From contig BFEA01001130.1 in the NCBI GenBank assembly GCA_003427395.1, forward strand, positions 82,656 through 125,340: a stretch of DNA of 42,685 bases, in the 5' to 3' direction. The notes under the pieces were generated by a model, which saw nothing but the letters and a program-made list of their open reading frames with translations, was not told where the DNA came from and searched no databases. Shown here one piece after another: positions 9,275-18,340 of the stretch; position 1 is the first letter of the stretch; each line of letters begins with the position of its first letter. This stretch comes from Chara braunii (lineage: Eukaryota > Streptophyta > Charophyceae > Charales > Characeae). A program made the position numbers and the translations under genes.

Positions 9275-10201
9275 GAGTTAAGTACGGAGACCACGTACGT
9301 CGGGGATGCAAAGTCGACGAGCGCCTTTGGTACGATGTACAGAAGGTTGTTGTGGAGGGAGTAGTCGGGGACTGGGTCAAGATCGCGAAGCTTGTTGTAA
9401 ATGGTGGCGAAGTCTGGGCAAGAGAGGTAGCCTTGGGTGTATCGGTGATGGAGTGATGGGAGGAGTTGGGTACGAGTCGTGGAGGCGTAGACTTTCTCGG
9501 GGTGCTTATGGTCGGGTCGTCGAGAGAGGGCATCCGCAACGCAGTTGCTTTTGCCGAGGGTAGGGCAAATGGTGAATGTGAACTGGGCAAGGAAGTCTAG
9601 CTAGCGGGCTTGACGTGGAGTGATATCTTTCTTGGAGAGGATGGAGGAGACGACGGTGTTGTCAGTGCGGATGGTGAAGTATTGTCCGTCGAGGTACGGG
9701 CGCCAGACTGTGAGGGCGTGAATCACGGCGAGGAGTTCCTTCTCGTTGGAGGGGTAATTCATCTCCGCGGGAAGGAGCTTCTTGCTTGCCAAGGCAATGG
9801 GGTATTCGCCAGGTGGAGCCTCGGGGTCAGTGGGCGAGTCCTAGATGGAGGGGGTCTCGACGGTGTCGCGGGGGAAATGTTGGGACAGTACGGCTCCAAT
9901 GGCGAAGTCGGAGGCGTCAGTGGTAACATAGAAATGGCGAGTGGGGTCGGCAATCTTGAGGACAGGGGCCGTGGTGATGGTTTGCTTGAGTAAGTCGAAA
10001 GCGTGTTGGCGGCAATCGTTCCAATGGAAGGGCTCGTCCTTGCGGGTGAGTTCGAGGAGAGGGTAAGAGATCTCGGAAAAGTTGCGAATGAACGGGCGGT
10101 AATAGTTGGCAAGGCCGAGGAAGGAACGAAGTTGGAGGAGGGTCTTGGGTCAGGGGTACTCGGCGAGGGCTGTGACCTTCGAGGGGTCCATACGGATGCC
10201 T
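9275..10201 (-). pseudogene. RT thumb/connection and RNase H of the chromovirus, with stops
   Basis: The minus strand reads through the RT C-terminal region (NYYRPFIRNFS-like, near 10100) and RNase H (TTDASDFAIGAVL near 9910; SNEKELLAVIHALTVWRPYL at about 9750-9690; IRTDN near 9670; CVADALSRR near 9525). The catalytic acids of RNase H are present. In-frame nonsense codons interrupt it: TGA at 10152-10150, TAG at 9843-9841, TAG at 9603-9601 and TAA at 9280-9278. Two of these stand where the family normally has Trp, consistent with G-to-A change on the coding strand. It cannot give a full-length product. Confidence 0.85.
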
Positions 10202-10950
10202 TCAGCGGAGACAATGTGGCTGAGGCATTCGCCGCTCGAAGTGGCAAACGTACATTTGCTGAGCTTGGCGTAAAATTTTGTTCTCGGAGGATCGAGAGGA
10301 CTTGGCGGAGGTGTTGAAGGTGGAACTCGAAGGTGGGGCTGAAGACAAGGATGTCATCAAGGTAGACGACGACACAGACTTCGAGGAGAATGCGTTCATG
10401 GTAGATTGGAAGGTAGCGGGGGCATTGGTGAGTCCGAATGGCATCACGAGGAACTCGTAGTGCCCGAACTGAGAGCAGAAGGCGGTGTTGTGGGTGTCCT
10501 CCTCACGGATACGGATCTGGTGGAAGCCACTGCAAAGGTCGATCTTGGTAAAATACTTGGCTCCACGGAGACGATCAAGGAGCTCAAAAATCCAAGGTAG
10601 GGGGTACTTGTTCTTGATCATGTTCCGGTTCAAGGCACGGTAGTCTGTGCACATGTGCAGTTCCGAGGTTCCACCTTTCTGGACAAAAAGGCAGCTGGTT
10701 CCGAAGGGGGATGAACTTGGCTTAATGAACCTTTTTCGAGAAGTTCACTGAGTTGCCGCTTCATTTCTTCAGCTTCGGGGACAAAGAGTTGGTATGGAGG
10801 GCGGCAAGGTGGAGAATGTCCGGGTTCCAAATCGATGGTATGGGATACGCCACGATCCGGAGGTAGTCCGGCGAGTAAGGACTCAGGAAAGACGTCCTTG
10901 AACTCGTCGCGCATTGAGGTGATGGCGGGGTTGGAGGGGGGGGGCTTCAT
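10202..10950 (-). pseudogene. Reverse transcriptase of the chromovirus, two frameshifts
   Basis: The N-terminal part (10950-10630) reads MRDEFKDVFPESLLAGLPPD...HTIDLEPGHSPP, the usual entry to Ty3/gypsy RT. A one-base loss near 10730 moves the next block, containing [11 protein letters not shown], to another frame. The fingers and palm then read from about 10654 ([47 protein letters not shown]). A second one-base loss near 10388 shifts the catalytic YLDD ([11 protein letters not shown], about 10350-10375) out of frame. The YLDD residues themselves survive. Confidence 0.9.
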
Positions 10951-12179
10951 TGGGTTTGTCCGTCGGGAGTAAGTCCTCGGTCGCGATCAAGGACAAGACA
11001 GTAGTAGGCAGAGTCGGGGTTTATACGAGCCATGTGGAGGAATTGGTGCGAGGTGACAGAGCTTTGGGAGATCGGATATGGGAGATAGGGGATGTCGATG
11101 GTTGTGTCGGGGGGGTTGGTGAGGCGAAGGAAGTTGGGGTGGAATGCGTATGGCATGTAGCGGTCCAGCCACGGGGTTCGTAGGACGATGTCGCACATCA
11201 AGTGCATGACATTAAACGAGACCTGACTACGGAGGGTTCCGACGGTCATGGTGGTCTCGGGAACCGTGCGGTCTACTACGACGGCGGTGTCTTTGTCCCC
11301 TAGGCGAATCGTGATCGGGGAGTCATANCCGGTAGAGGTAAGACCGGCTTTACCGACACACGCGTCGGTGATGAAGTTACCGGTGGCTCCAATGTGGAGG
11401 AGGGCCCGAAACTTAGTTGTAGATGCACCAAGGGTGGCGGCGATGAATTTGAGGTGGAAACGAGATGAGTTGGCGGTGGAGATGATGGTGTGGAGGAGCC
11501 GTTGTTCGTTGCCTAAGCGGACAAGCCGATCGTGTCGAGCTTGTTCCTCAACAACATCGGAGCAGGTGACAGTGGATGGGTTTGGAAGAAGGGTAGAGGA
11601 GCATGACGCAGTGGGAGGCGTTTGCGACGTCTGGGAGTCGTTCGATGGAGGGAGCATCACCGGAGAAGGGGGAGGCAGACAAATTGTCGATGCCAGATGA
11701 GCCATCGGTGGGACGGAGGACATCGTTGATGGGTGGGCCGATAGACGCGATATCGATGCTGGGACAATGTCCTGGGGACTGTATTCATGATGAGGAGGGA
11801 CCCGCGCTTGCCAAGGGCGGTGATGTGGAGGTTGCAGGTCGAGTGGAGGCGGACTGGCGGGTGAATTGTGCGGCGTTGGGGCACTTGGTTTGTTGGTGCC
11901 CCAATTGGCGACTACGGAAGCAGCCTCTGTTTGCTTGGAGGTAGGTGCGCTCCTCGGGGGTGTGTTTCTTGAGGCGGGAGGGTGGGGTAGATGAGGGTGG
12001 GTGTTGACGGCGTTCATATCGATGCTAGAGGATTGGGCCATGTTGCGGGAAGATGGAGTGGATGCGGTGGCTGAGGCGTCGGCTGCGAATGAGGTGGAGG
12101 CAGACACGACGGCAGCGGCAACAGCAGCGGCGACGTCAGCGGCTGCGCGTTGGGAGGTCTCGTTTTGGCGTGGTGGCAT
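10947..12179 (-). pseudogene. Gag remnant plus aspartic protease of the chromovirus
   Basis: The 410-residue frame starts with an Ala-rich N-terminus (MPPRQNETSQRAAADVAAAV) and a Pro/Ser/Thr-rich stretch. A zinc-knuckle-like block is visible in another frame near 11890-11945 (GCFRSRQLGHQQTKC; the second Cys is Ser), so gag is frameshifted and most of the capsid region is missing. The protease follows at about residues 255-360. The catalytic D-S/T-G has become H-I-G (ALLHIGATGNFI), while the C-terminal part (MCDIVLRTPWLDRY) still resembles the family's ILG-type motif. One ambiguous base (n at 11328) lies in it. The protease is inactive. Confidence 0.8.
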
Positions 12180-12696
12180 GCGGAGATGTAGGTGTGGCAG
12201 GGGTGGGGGTGGGGAGGGTATTTACAACATTAATTGATTTATTCAAAAAAAAGGTTTTTGCCAAAACAATAAATGAATAAAATGAGAATTAATTCAAAAT
12301 AAATTATTCCAATTTCAAAAATTCGGGAGGGATTTTGCGGGAGAAAGGTTGGAAACACGATATTTTCAGGAATGAAATAAATGCTGAAAATATCGTTAAA
12401 AAATAATTAATTTCGAATAAGTAAATTCTGGTTAAATTTATTCGAAATGAATTTAGGGGTATGAAAAGCATGAAGTTGCAAAAGGAATTAAATATTCCCA
12501 AAGTTTGAGAATTTCGAAAGGAAATTTATTAAAATATACGAGAAAAAAAATTAAGTAAAATTATTTCCGAATTTCGAAGGAATATCGAAAACGAATTAAT
12601 TAATTCTATGCATTTTGAATTACGAAAAAAAAATATATATAAAAAAATAATTTAATTCATTTTAAATATTTTTGAAGTACAACAATTTCAAAAAAT

Positions 12697-12831
12697 AATT
12701 GATTTATCCTTCGGGACATCCGTTTAAATTGGAACGATACAGAGAAGATTAGCATGGCCCTTGCGCAAGGATGACACGCATAAATCGAGAAATGGTCCAA
12801 ATTTTTGGGGAAAAAAAAAAAAGAATTGATT
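12697..12831. repeat. Possible 8-bp target duplication around the U6 copy
   Basis: AATTGATT occurs at 12697-12704, just before the U6-like start, and at 12824-12831, right after a 12-A tract and one G. This is the arrangement expected of LINE-type retroposition. The block is AT-rich, so chance is not excluded. Confidence 0.5.
12706..12806 (+). ncRNA. U6: U6 snRNA, full-length copy (probable retropseudogene)
   Basis: U6 is the catalytic snRNA of the spliceosome. This copy holds the 5' hairpin (TCC-TTCG-GGA), the ACAGAG box (GATACAGAGAAGATTAGC), the AGC triad, the internal stem-loop region (ATGGCCCTTGCGCAAGGATGACACGC) and the 3' end GGTCCAAATTTTT. The core matches plant U6 almost base for base. 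The first one or two bases of the usual 5' end look replaced. A T5 Pol III stop is present, but no upstream sequence element or well-placed TATA box is seen. A GGGG plus 12-A tail and the flanking AATTGATT copies favour a retroposed copy. It lies antisense in the chromovirus leader. Confidence 0.9.
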
Positions 12832-13370
12832 AAAATTGTTTTGAAATTCCAAAGAAGAAATGCCGAAATTTTTGAAAAAGAAAATATTTTTTAAAAAGGA
12901 ATGTCGAGAAAGATAGTTGATGAAGTATTTTCGAATTTACATGAATTTCAAATGAGTTCTAAAAACAATTAAAATAAATAAATAAATAATAATAAGGAAT
13001 AAGTTAGTTTTGATGTAAATCGAGGGCGGAGCGATCCTATCTACGATTGATTGGGTGGTAGCGTGGTAGGTAGGGGGTTGCACGGGTAGATTGACGATCA
13101 TGATGATGATGATAGTGATGGTGATGGGGGGGGAACATGGGGAGGAAAGTCACGCACGGGGGGGAAGTCGTGTAGGGCGTGGCAGGGGATCGTGCGGAGC
13201 TCGCGCGAGGTGCGCGTGGCAAGGAGAGAGTTGGGGGAAGGATTGGGGGGAAGTCGGAGGGGGCGGAAGGTCGAGGTGGGGGTGTGCAGTTGGGGATCGT
13301 GGGGGAATCGGGGTCGGAGGAGGGAGTTAGGTGGGCGGGCAGGAATGAGGTGGGGGAAGCGGGAGCGGGG

Positions 13371-13654
13371 NNNNNNNNNNNNNNNNNNNNNNNNNNNNNN
13401 NNNNNNNNNNNNNNNNNNNNNNNNNNNNNNNNNNNNNNNNNNNNNNNNNNNNNNNNNNNNNNNNNNNNNNNNNNNNNNNNNNNNNNNNNNNNNNNNNNNN
13501 NNNNNNNNNNNNNNNNNNNNNNNNNNNNNNNNNNNNNNNNNNNNNNNNNNNNNNNNNNNNNNNNNNNNNNNNNNNNNNNNNNNNNNNNNNNNNNNNNNNN
13601 NNNNNNNNNNNNNNNNNNNNNNNNNNNNNNNNNNNNNNNNNNNNNNNNNNNNNN
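13371..13654. other. Assembly gap (284 N)
   Basis: This is a run of N within the GC-rich leader of the chromovirus. Flanks are G-rich on the plus strand, a common reason for sequencing dropout. Any open frame drawn through it is an artefact. Confidence 1.
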
Positions 13655-13920
13655 GGGGGGTAAAGTCGGGATCGCGTGGAGGGGGAAGGAAGAATCGCGC
13701 GAGGAAAGGGGGAACGCGGGGGGGGGGACCTAACGGATAGCGGGGGGGGAAAGGGACGGGGAAAGATCGTCAGGGGGAGAAGGAAAGGAGGCGGAAGATA
13801 AGGGGAAGAAGAAGAAGAAGAAAAAAAAATAAAAAGGAACATAGTCGTCGATTACTTATCTACGCGGAGGTAGCAACGACGACACGACGCGGCGACGAGG
13901 ACGACGAGCACAACGATGGC

Positions 13921-14070
13921 GACGTGGCACGACGACGACGATCGCGACGGTGACGATGATGACGTGGCACGACGACGACGATCGTGATGATGACGATGAT
14001 GACGTGGCACGACGGCGATGATCACGACGATGACGTGGCACTACGACGACGATCACGACGATGATGCTGA
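13921..14070 (+). repeat. Minisatellite, 40-bp unit, in the chromovirus leader
   Basis: GACGTGGCAC starts units at 13921, 13961, 14001 and 14032. Each is followed by GACGACGACGATCG-like sequence, a GAC/GAT trinucleotide tract. It lies between the PBS and the gap. Confidence 0.85.
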
Positions 14071-14112
14071 TGATGGCCAGGTGGTGACGACGAAGCAGGG
14101 TCAGTCGAACAC

Positions 14113-14133
14113 GTTCGAACCGCTCCGATACCA
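14113..14133 (-). other. Primer binding site, initiator Met tRNA type
   Basis: On the minus strand TGGTATCGGAGC begins one base after the CA end of the 5' LTR, and the match appears to continue into GGTTCGAAC. The common plant iMet PBS is TGGTATCAGAGC, so there is one mismatch in the first twelve bases. This fixes the element's orientation and LTR boundary. Confidence 0.9.
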
Positions 14134-14134
14134 G

Positions 14135-14614
14135 TGTAACGCGCACGAGGCTAAGGGAGAGCCGAGGGAGAGGAGAGAGAGAGGGAGAGAGGGAGAGAGT
14201 GAGAGCACACACACACACTCACTCACTCGACACGACTGAGGGTCGGACGCAGACACAGTGGCAAGGGCACAAAGTCAAAGTCTTGGATTCCTGAAATGTC
14301 GAAACAGCAAGTCACACGGAGTACGAGTACAGCAGTTGGAAACCGGTACCAGACTGGTCCCCGTACCGTACGGGGAGCTGGTATAAGTATCGGTGACCTG
14401 TACGGTACCAGGGGCAATTTTGCAAAGGCCCCGAGGGCAGAACTGAAAAATGAGGTATTTGAAAGTGGCGCCCGTATTGCAGCATGGCGCCAGTTGTCCA
14501 AAATCCTACGGTACCAAAGGAGGGGTTTGGAAAAAGGGTGCCAGGCCGAAAACGAGATGCAGCAGAAACAGCAAAAAGATAGACCAGGGACGAGCCCTGG
14601 CGGAGTCCGTAACA
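14135..14614 (-). repeat. 5' LTR of the chromovirus
   Basis: 480 bp, TG...CA ends. Similarity to the 3' LTR stops exactly at TGTTACGG (14614) and at CGTTACA (14135). The GA tract is shorter than in the 3' LTR. The terminal hairpin at 14584-14600 keeps its CCAGGG/CCCTGG stem although the loop has lost a base. Confidence 0.95.
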
Positions 14615-14619
14615 GGTGG
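14615..14619. repeat. Target site duplication, right copy (GGTGG)
   Basis: This matches 7049-7053 exactly and directly abuts the 5' LTR. Confidence 0.9.
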
Positions 14620-15075
14620 AGTAACGGTTGACGTCGAGGTTAACTACTAAAACCGTGGTCATATATAAATTTCGTTAACTTACTGGAAGGCGATGTTTGG
14701 GTTCGCATAATGTGAGGTGCGTTGAGTATTTGAGTTTGGCCATGTTGGCAGTGGAAATTGCTAATGACCTTAGCTAGGTTGGCGTAAACGGGGTGTGGCT
14801 GCGCAAAAGTGGGGGTTTTCCCGACATCGGAATAGTAAGGAGCGCAGCCTTTTTGAGGGAATAGAGGATAGGAGTTTTCCTCGACGACAACGCAATTAGG
14901 TGATGTGTTTGGCGATCGTGAGCAAAACCGACCCCTCCAAGTGCCAGCTGCAGGAGTGTGGCTATTGTAGAAGTGGAACGTAGGCCAAGGTGAGGCTTTC
15001 ATGACAGTTTAATAGGTCTAGGCCCAGGGCGGATACCGCCTTTTATAAGGATGTTCGCGCCTTCTACACCCAACC
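14620..15075. other. Unassigned host flank
   Basis: This was contiguous with 6891-7048 before the chromovirus inserted. A 120-residue minus-strand frame (14640-15002) has no recognisable domain. The stretch near 15010-15055 is GGC/GCC-rich and can fold locally. Confidence 0.4.
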
Positions 15076-15140
15076 TTGGGCCTAGCACTACTGGTTATGA
15101 CATTGGACTTTCACACGACGGATACGGGGATCAAGGCCAG
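15076..15140 (+). pseudogene. tRNA-Glu-like sequence (decayed tRNA or SINE head)
   Basis: TAGCACTACTGGTTATGA resembles an A-box and D-arm. CTTTCAC at about 15108 is the anticodon loop of Glu (TTC), and GGATCAAGGCC at about 15127 resembles the B-box and T-arm. Order and spacing fit a tRNA. The acceptor stem does not pair well, so it is not a working gene. Confidence 0.4.
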
Positions 15141-15407
15141 CTGCTGAGGACGATGGAGTTGAGGAGAGCTATAGGACAGGTTGAGGGGTTGCGGGTCCAA
15201 CGTGACTATCCCCCTTGACTTTTGCAATGGGACCCGAGCACGGACCCGATAGGCAGGGCCAAGCGCGAGGTGCTAACAGGTTCCTCTCTTCCCCCCTCCC
15301 CATTGGTCGTTTTCCTCGTTATTTTATTTTTATCTTTATTATAATTGTCGTAGTTCCATTTATGAGACATATGACCGACATTGATACATGAACCAGTTTT
15401 GAAACCA

Positions 15408-15565
15408 ATAGGCGTAGCTCGGTTGGTCCACCCTGTGGGCTGCTGAGATTTACAAACTCGAGTTCGAACTCCACTAGAAGCAACCAAATTGGACACTACA
15501 AACTCTAAATTACCTGGGGCGGTCAAAACCAGCGATGGTACCGTGAGGCATTCGCCCAACTTCTG
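15408..15565 (+). mobile_element. tRNA-derived SINE-like unit
   Basis: The A-box TAGCTCGGTTGG (15415-15426) and B-box AGTTCGAACTCC (15461-15472) are spaced as in Pol III type 2 promoters. About 90 bp of unrelated body follows, ending CTTCTGATCC, where U6-like sequence begins. Two further copies of a related head are at 21570 and 21940. Confidence 0.65.
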
Positions 15566-15624
15566 ATCCTTTTGGGCATCTGTTAAGATTGGAATAATAC
15601 AAAGAAGATTAGAATGACCCTTGG
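15566..15624 (+). pseudogene. Truncated U6 snRNA pseudogene
   Basis: The 5' half of U6 is recognisable: GGGCATCTGTTAAGATTGG, then AATACAAAGAAGATTAGAA and TGACCCTTG. Homology ends near 15624, before the GCGCAAGG part. Differences from the U6 copy at 12706 are mostly C-to-T or G-to-A. It abuts the SINE-like unit with no spacer. Confidence 0.75.
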
Positions 15625-16035
15625 ACTTAGTTTTGCACCAAATTCGGTCACATGCATTTCAGAAAATACTAGCTTGGGCCAGGGCTAGAAAGAGTCATAG
15701 GTTCTCACCTCAACGATAAAGTTAAGGCAGGCTGGCTATAAAGGACTGTGTCGAAGGTTCTCACCTCAACGATAAAGTTAAGGCAGGCTGGCTATAAAGG
15801 ACTGTGTCGAATAAGGCTTAGGGGCTTGTTCATTTTGATATCGGTGGCGGAAACGATGTCGGATCGACCGACAACAAAGGTTCCAATCAAAAGGAAGAAC
15901 TGGTGAGGAAAGACGGGAGACGAGGATCCATCCGACAATATTTTAGCTGAAACTTCATTACCTTCTCCTTACTATCGTCAATGTCGAGGTTCTGCTCAGT
16001 GAAGTCACGCTCGTCTCCACACGATTGACACACTT
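15625..16035 (+). repeat. Unassigned stretch holding a 56-bp perfect tandem duplication
   Basis: Positions 15700-15755 and 15756-15811 are identical (unit begins GGTTCTCACCTCAACGATAA). The rest of the stretch has no recognisable feature. Confidence 0.85.
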
Positions 16036-17250
16036 AGTCCCCTTCTAGGGGAAGATTCACTCTCATTTTTGCAAATTTGAAGATTTGTGCAGCGGGCAAC
16101 GGAGTAAGTGCTTGCGAGCGTAGGGAAGAGAAATACAATGAGAGAAAGGAGGGAGGGGAGTACCTATCATACATTTTTCCTCCCATTTTCTAGCAGGAGA
16201 TTCATCACCAGCTTGGTCGGTGACGAGCACATGAACACACAAAGAGAGAGAGAGAGAGAGGAACGTCGGTCGGGGTCGCGACCATCTTTAGTTGGCAGCA
16301 ACATCGTCCTCATGCAGCGCTTTGTGGTCCCCTCATTGTCACCATTGCGGGGGTGTGTTCAACGTGCTCCAAGTAATCACCATCGTTACTACTCTTCTCG
16401 AAGTCGTACGTAGTCGCCCTCAACAAGGCCGTAGTTGTGTTATGTTTGGTCGTGATGGTGGCCAGTTCCAATCCAACTCAGGCGTGATTGCAGTCAGGTA
16501 CATTAAGTCAAGGGCAGTGTATCTTCTGACATTGAGGGGAAAATTCATTCTCATTTTGCACATTTGAAGATTAGTAGCGCAGGACACCTGATTCATCGCC
16601 ATCCTCCTTGCATCCTCCTCACAATCGTGGCGGACTTCTTCCTAGCGGTAATGGTGGTAATGTTCAAGGGGCACGTCATTATGGTGGTCGCGTACAGAGA
16701 ACGCATCTTCCCATGTTCTAGCAAAAGATGCATTTTCACTTTGTCGTTTGGAGGCGGGCGCAGTTGCATATGAGACCGGTGATATATCTTCCCATGTTCT
16801 AACCGAAGATTCACTCTCGATTTTTACTTTGTATCTTCCCATGTACTAGCGGAAGATACACACTCATCTTGCTCACAAACGGGCGTAGCAGCTGGAGGTC
16901 TCAACAACATGTACCTGTCCACATCCTAACCGAAGATTCGTTCTCACTTAGCACATCTTAGTAAGTAACAGGCTCCTCGTGGTCACTAGCGGGATCCCGA
17001 CGCTGCTTTGTGTACTCAATCCCGGGTTCACTTTCGTGGTCGGAGGATAACTTCCGCTCAGATTGTCGCTCGTCTGCCTATTCCATTGGGGATGGCATCG
17101 AGACTTATTAGTGCTCATCGTTATCTTTATCTCGGTTTCAATTGGTGGAGATCCAAGAGTTGATCGTCTTTGTGGTGGTACTTGTATCAACAGAGGCAGT
17201 CATGTCTATGTGGAGGTGCATCTTTCGAGGATCTAGCGAAAGATTCATTT
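16036..17250 (+). repeat. Array of short dispersed hairpins, ATCTTCC...GGAAGAT type
   Basis: A motif of about 40 bp recurs at irregular spacing near 16036, 16177, 16521, 16703, 16785, 16831, 16915 and 17219. Its core is a small stem around CATGTWCTAGC followed by GAAGATTCA and often CTCATTTTGCACA. Clear stems: GTATCTTCC/GGAAGATAC (16831-16839 with 16851-16859), GCATCTT/AAGATGC (16703-16709 with 16725-16731), and ATCTTTCG/CGAAAGAT (17220-17227 with 17237-17244). No coding gene is evident between them. Confidence 0.7.
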
Positions 17251-17399
17251 TTATTGTACATGTGGTGAGCGGTGGAGCAGTGCTCATACTTTTTGTTTTA
17301 GCATATTCGAGTTCGCTCCGGCTACTGAGTTTATTTAGTTGACCGAGTTCCTCTCGCCTAAACGCAACCCATGTTCATACACTATTGGACTGATGTAAG

Positions 17400-18340
17400 C
17401 TCAAGGTGTATCAAAATGCTCTGGAGAGTGGGGAGGTGGTGGGGAGGCAGACCGTAGGAGTGAACTTGCTCATTACCCCCACTGAGGATGTTGAAGCTCG
17501 GAGTGGCGTCACTAGTACGCAGCCAAGTGAGGTTGTGGATCACAGCGGCCATCACTTAAGGTGTCTAAGCAGCAGCCGCTACTCTGAGCAGCATTTGTTT
17601 TTACTGGCCTACTGCCACTTCCAGTTCGAATGTTTGCTCCTACTTTTCTCTGAGGCTAGGAGGGTACAACAGATTTGGGTTCTTATTGGAAGGAGCTACA
17701 ATGGCATCCCGATTAGTACTGAGGTCGTCGCCAATCTTCTTTTGATTCCTGCTGGTGCTTTCCTTCTTCAAGATAGCTGCTGCTACAAGAGTTTGAGCAG
17801 ATTTTTGCTGCTTCAAACTGCTACCACCGAGACCTGCTGCCATTTTTGGGACAACACTGCTATTATTCTGCAAAATGCAGTTATAGCTGTTTTTCGCAGG
17901 CATGTTACCGCGAAGGGAGGGAGTTGCAGCTTGACTGAGTGGCTGCTGCTACACTCAAACTTAGTGTCGGCGCTGACCTGGATCGCTGTTGAAGTTCATA
18001 CCAAGGCTGCTGATACCGCATAGAGACAAAGGTGTTTCTCAGTCGTTGTTACATTCTCATGCGGCTGTTGCTGGGATCTGGAGAACAGTTGTTGCTACAG
18101 TTCGAGGCAGCGCTGCAATATTTCTAGGGATTGTTGCTATGTGCCCAAGTGGCATTGTCACTGTCTAAAGAAGTGATGTTGGTGGTGTTGTTACAGGGCG
18201 GAGAGGCTGCTACTACAGATCCTCTTAGCGGACTGCTGCTGCTACGACTCGAAGGTAGTTACTTTCGATACAAGTCTGCGAACTGTTGTTCTTCAGGTTG
18301 TTACTCCTAGGAAGTTGAGGTTGTGGTAGCATTTGCTTTT
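17400..18340. repeat. GCTGCTAC-rich degenerate trinucleotide region
   Basis: Short words of the type CTGCTGCTAC and TGTTGCTAC recur throughout. A 205-residue plus-strand frame and an 87-residue minus-strand frame exist, but both follow the repeat composition. A Q/N/T-rich decayed gene on the minus strand is possible and cannot be shown. Confidence 0.4.

Larger units (their letters stand above)
12230..13020. other. AT-rich block inside the chromovirus leader
   Basis: About 790 bp of very AT-rich sequence sit abruptly between GC-rich leader parts and contain the U6 copy. No coding frame is credible. It could be a nested insertion or a captured host fragment. Confidence 0.6.
7054..14614 (-). 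mobile_element. Complete but inactive Ty3/gypsy chromovirus, about 7.56 kb
   Basis: Read on the minus strand the order is 5' LTR (14614-14135), PBS (14133-14113), a long leader with an assembly gap, a gag-protease frame, RT, RNase H, integrase with chromodomain, a repeat-rich 3' UTR, PPT, and 3' LTR (7566-7054). Perfect GGTGG duplications flank it. The two LTRs differ at about 20 of about 395 non-repeat positions by eye, near 95% identity, so the insertion is not recent. Frameshifts, nonsense codons and a destroyed protease motif make it defective. Order PR-RT-RH-IN and the C-terminal chromodomain place it in the chromovirus branch of Ty3/gypsy. Confidence 0.95.

Noticed and set aside
11248-11944. 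Plus-strand open frames of 113-150 residues
   Set aside because: They are antisense shadows of the gag-protease frame of the chromovirus.
13179-13842. Long open frames on both strands crossing 13371-13654
   Set aside because: They run through the N gap and low-complexity G-rich flanks; the length is an artefact.
17406-18023. 205-residue plus-strand frame
   Set aside because: Composition follows the GCTGCTAC-like repeats and there is no domain or conserved motif.
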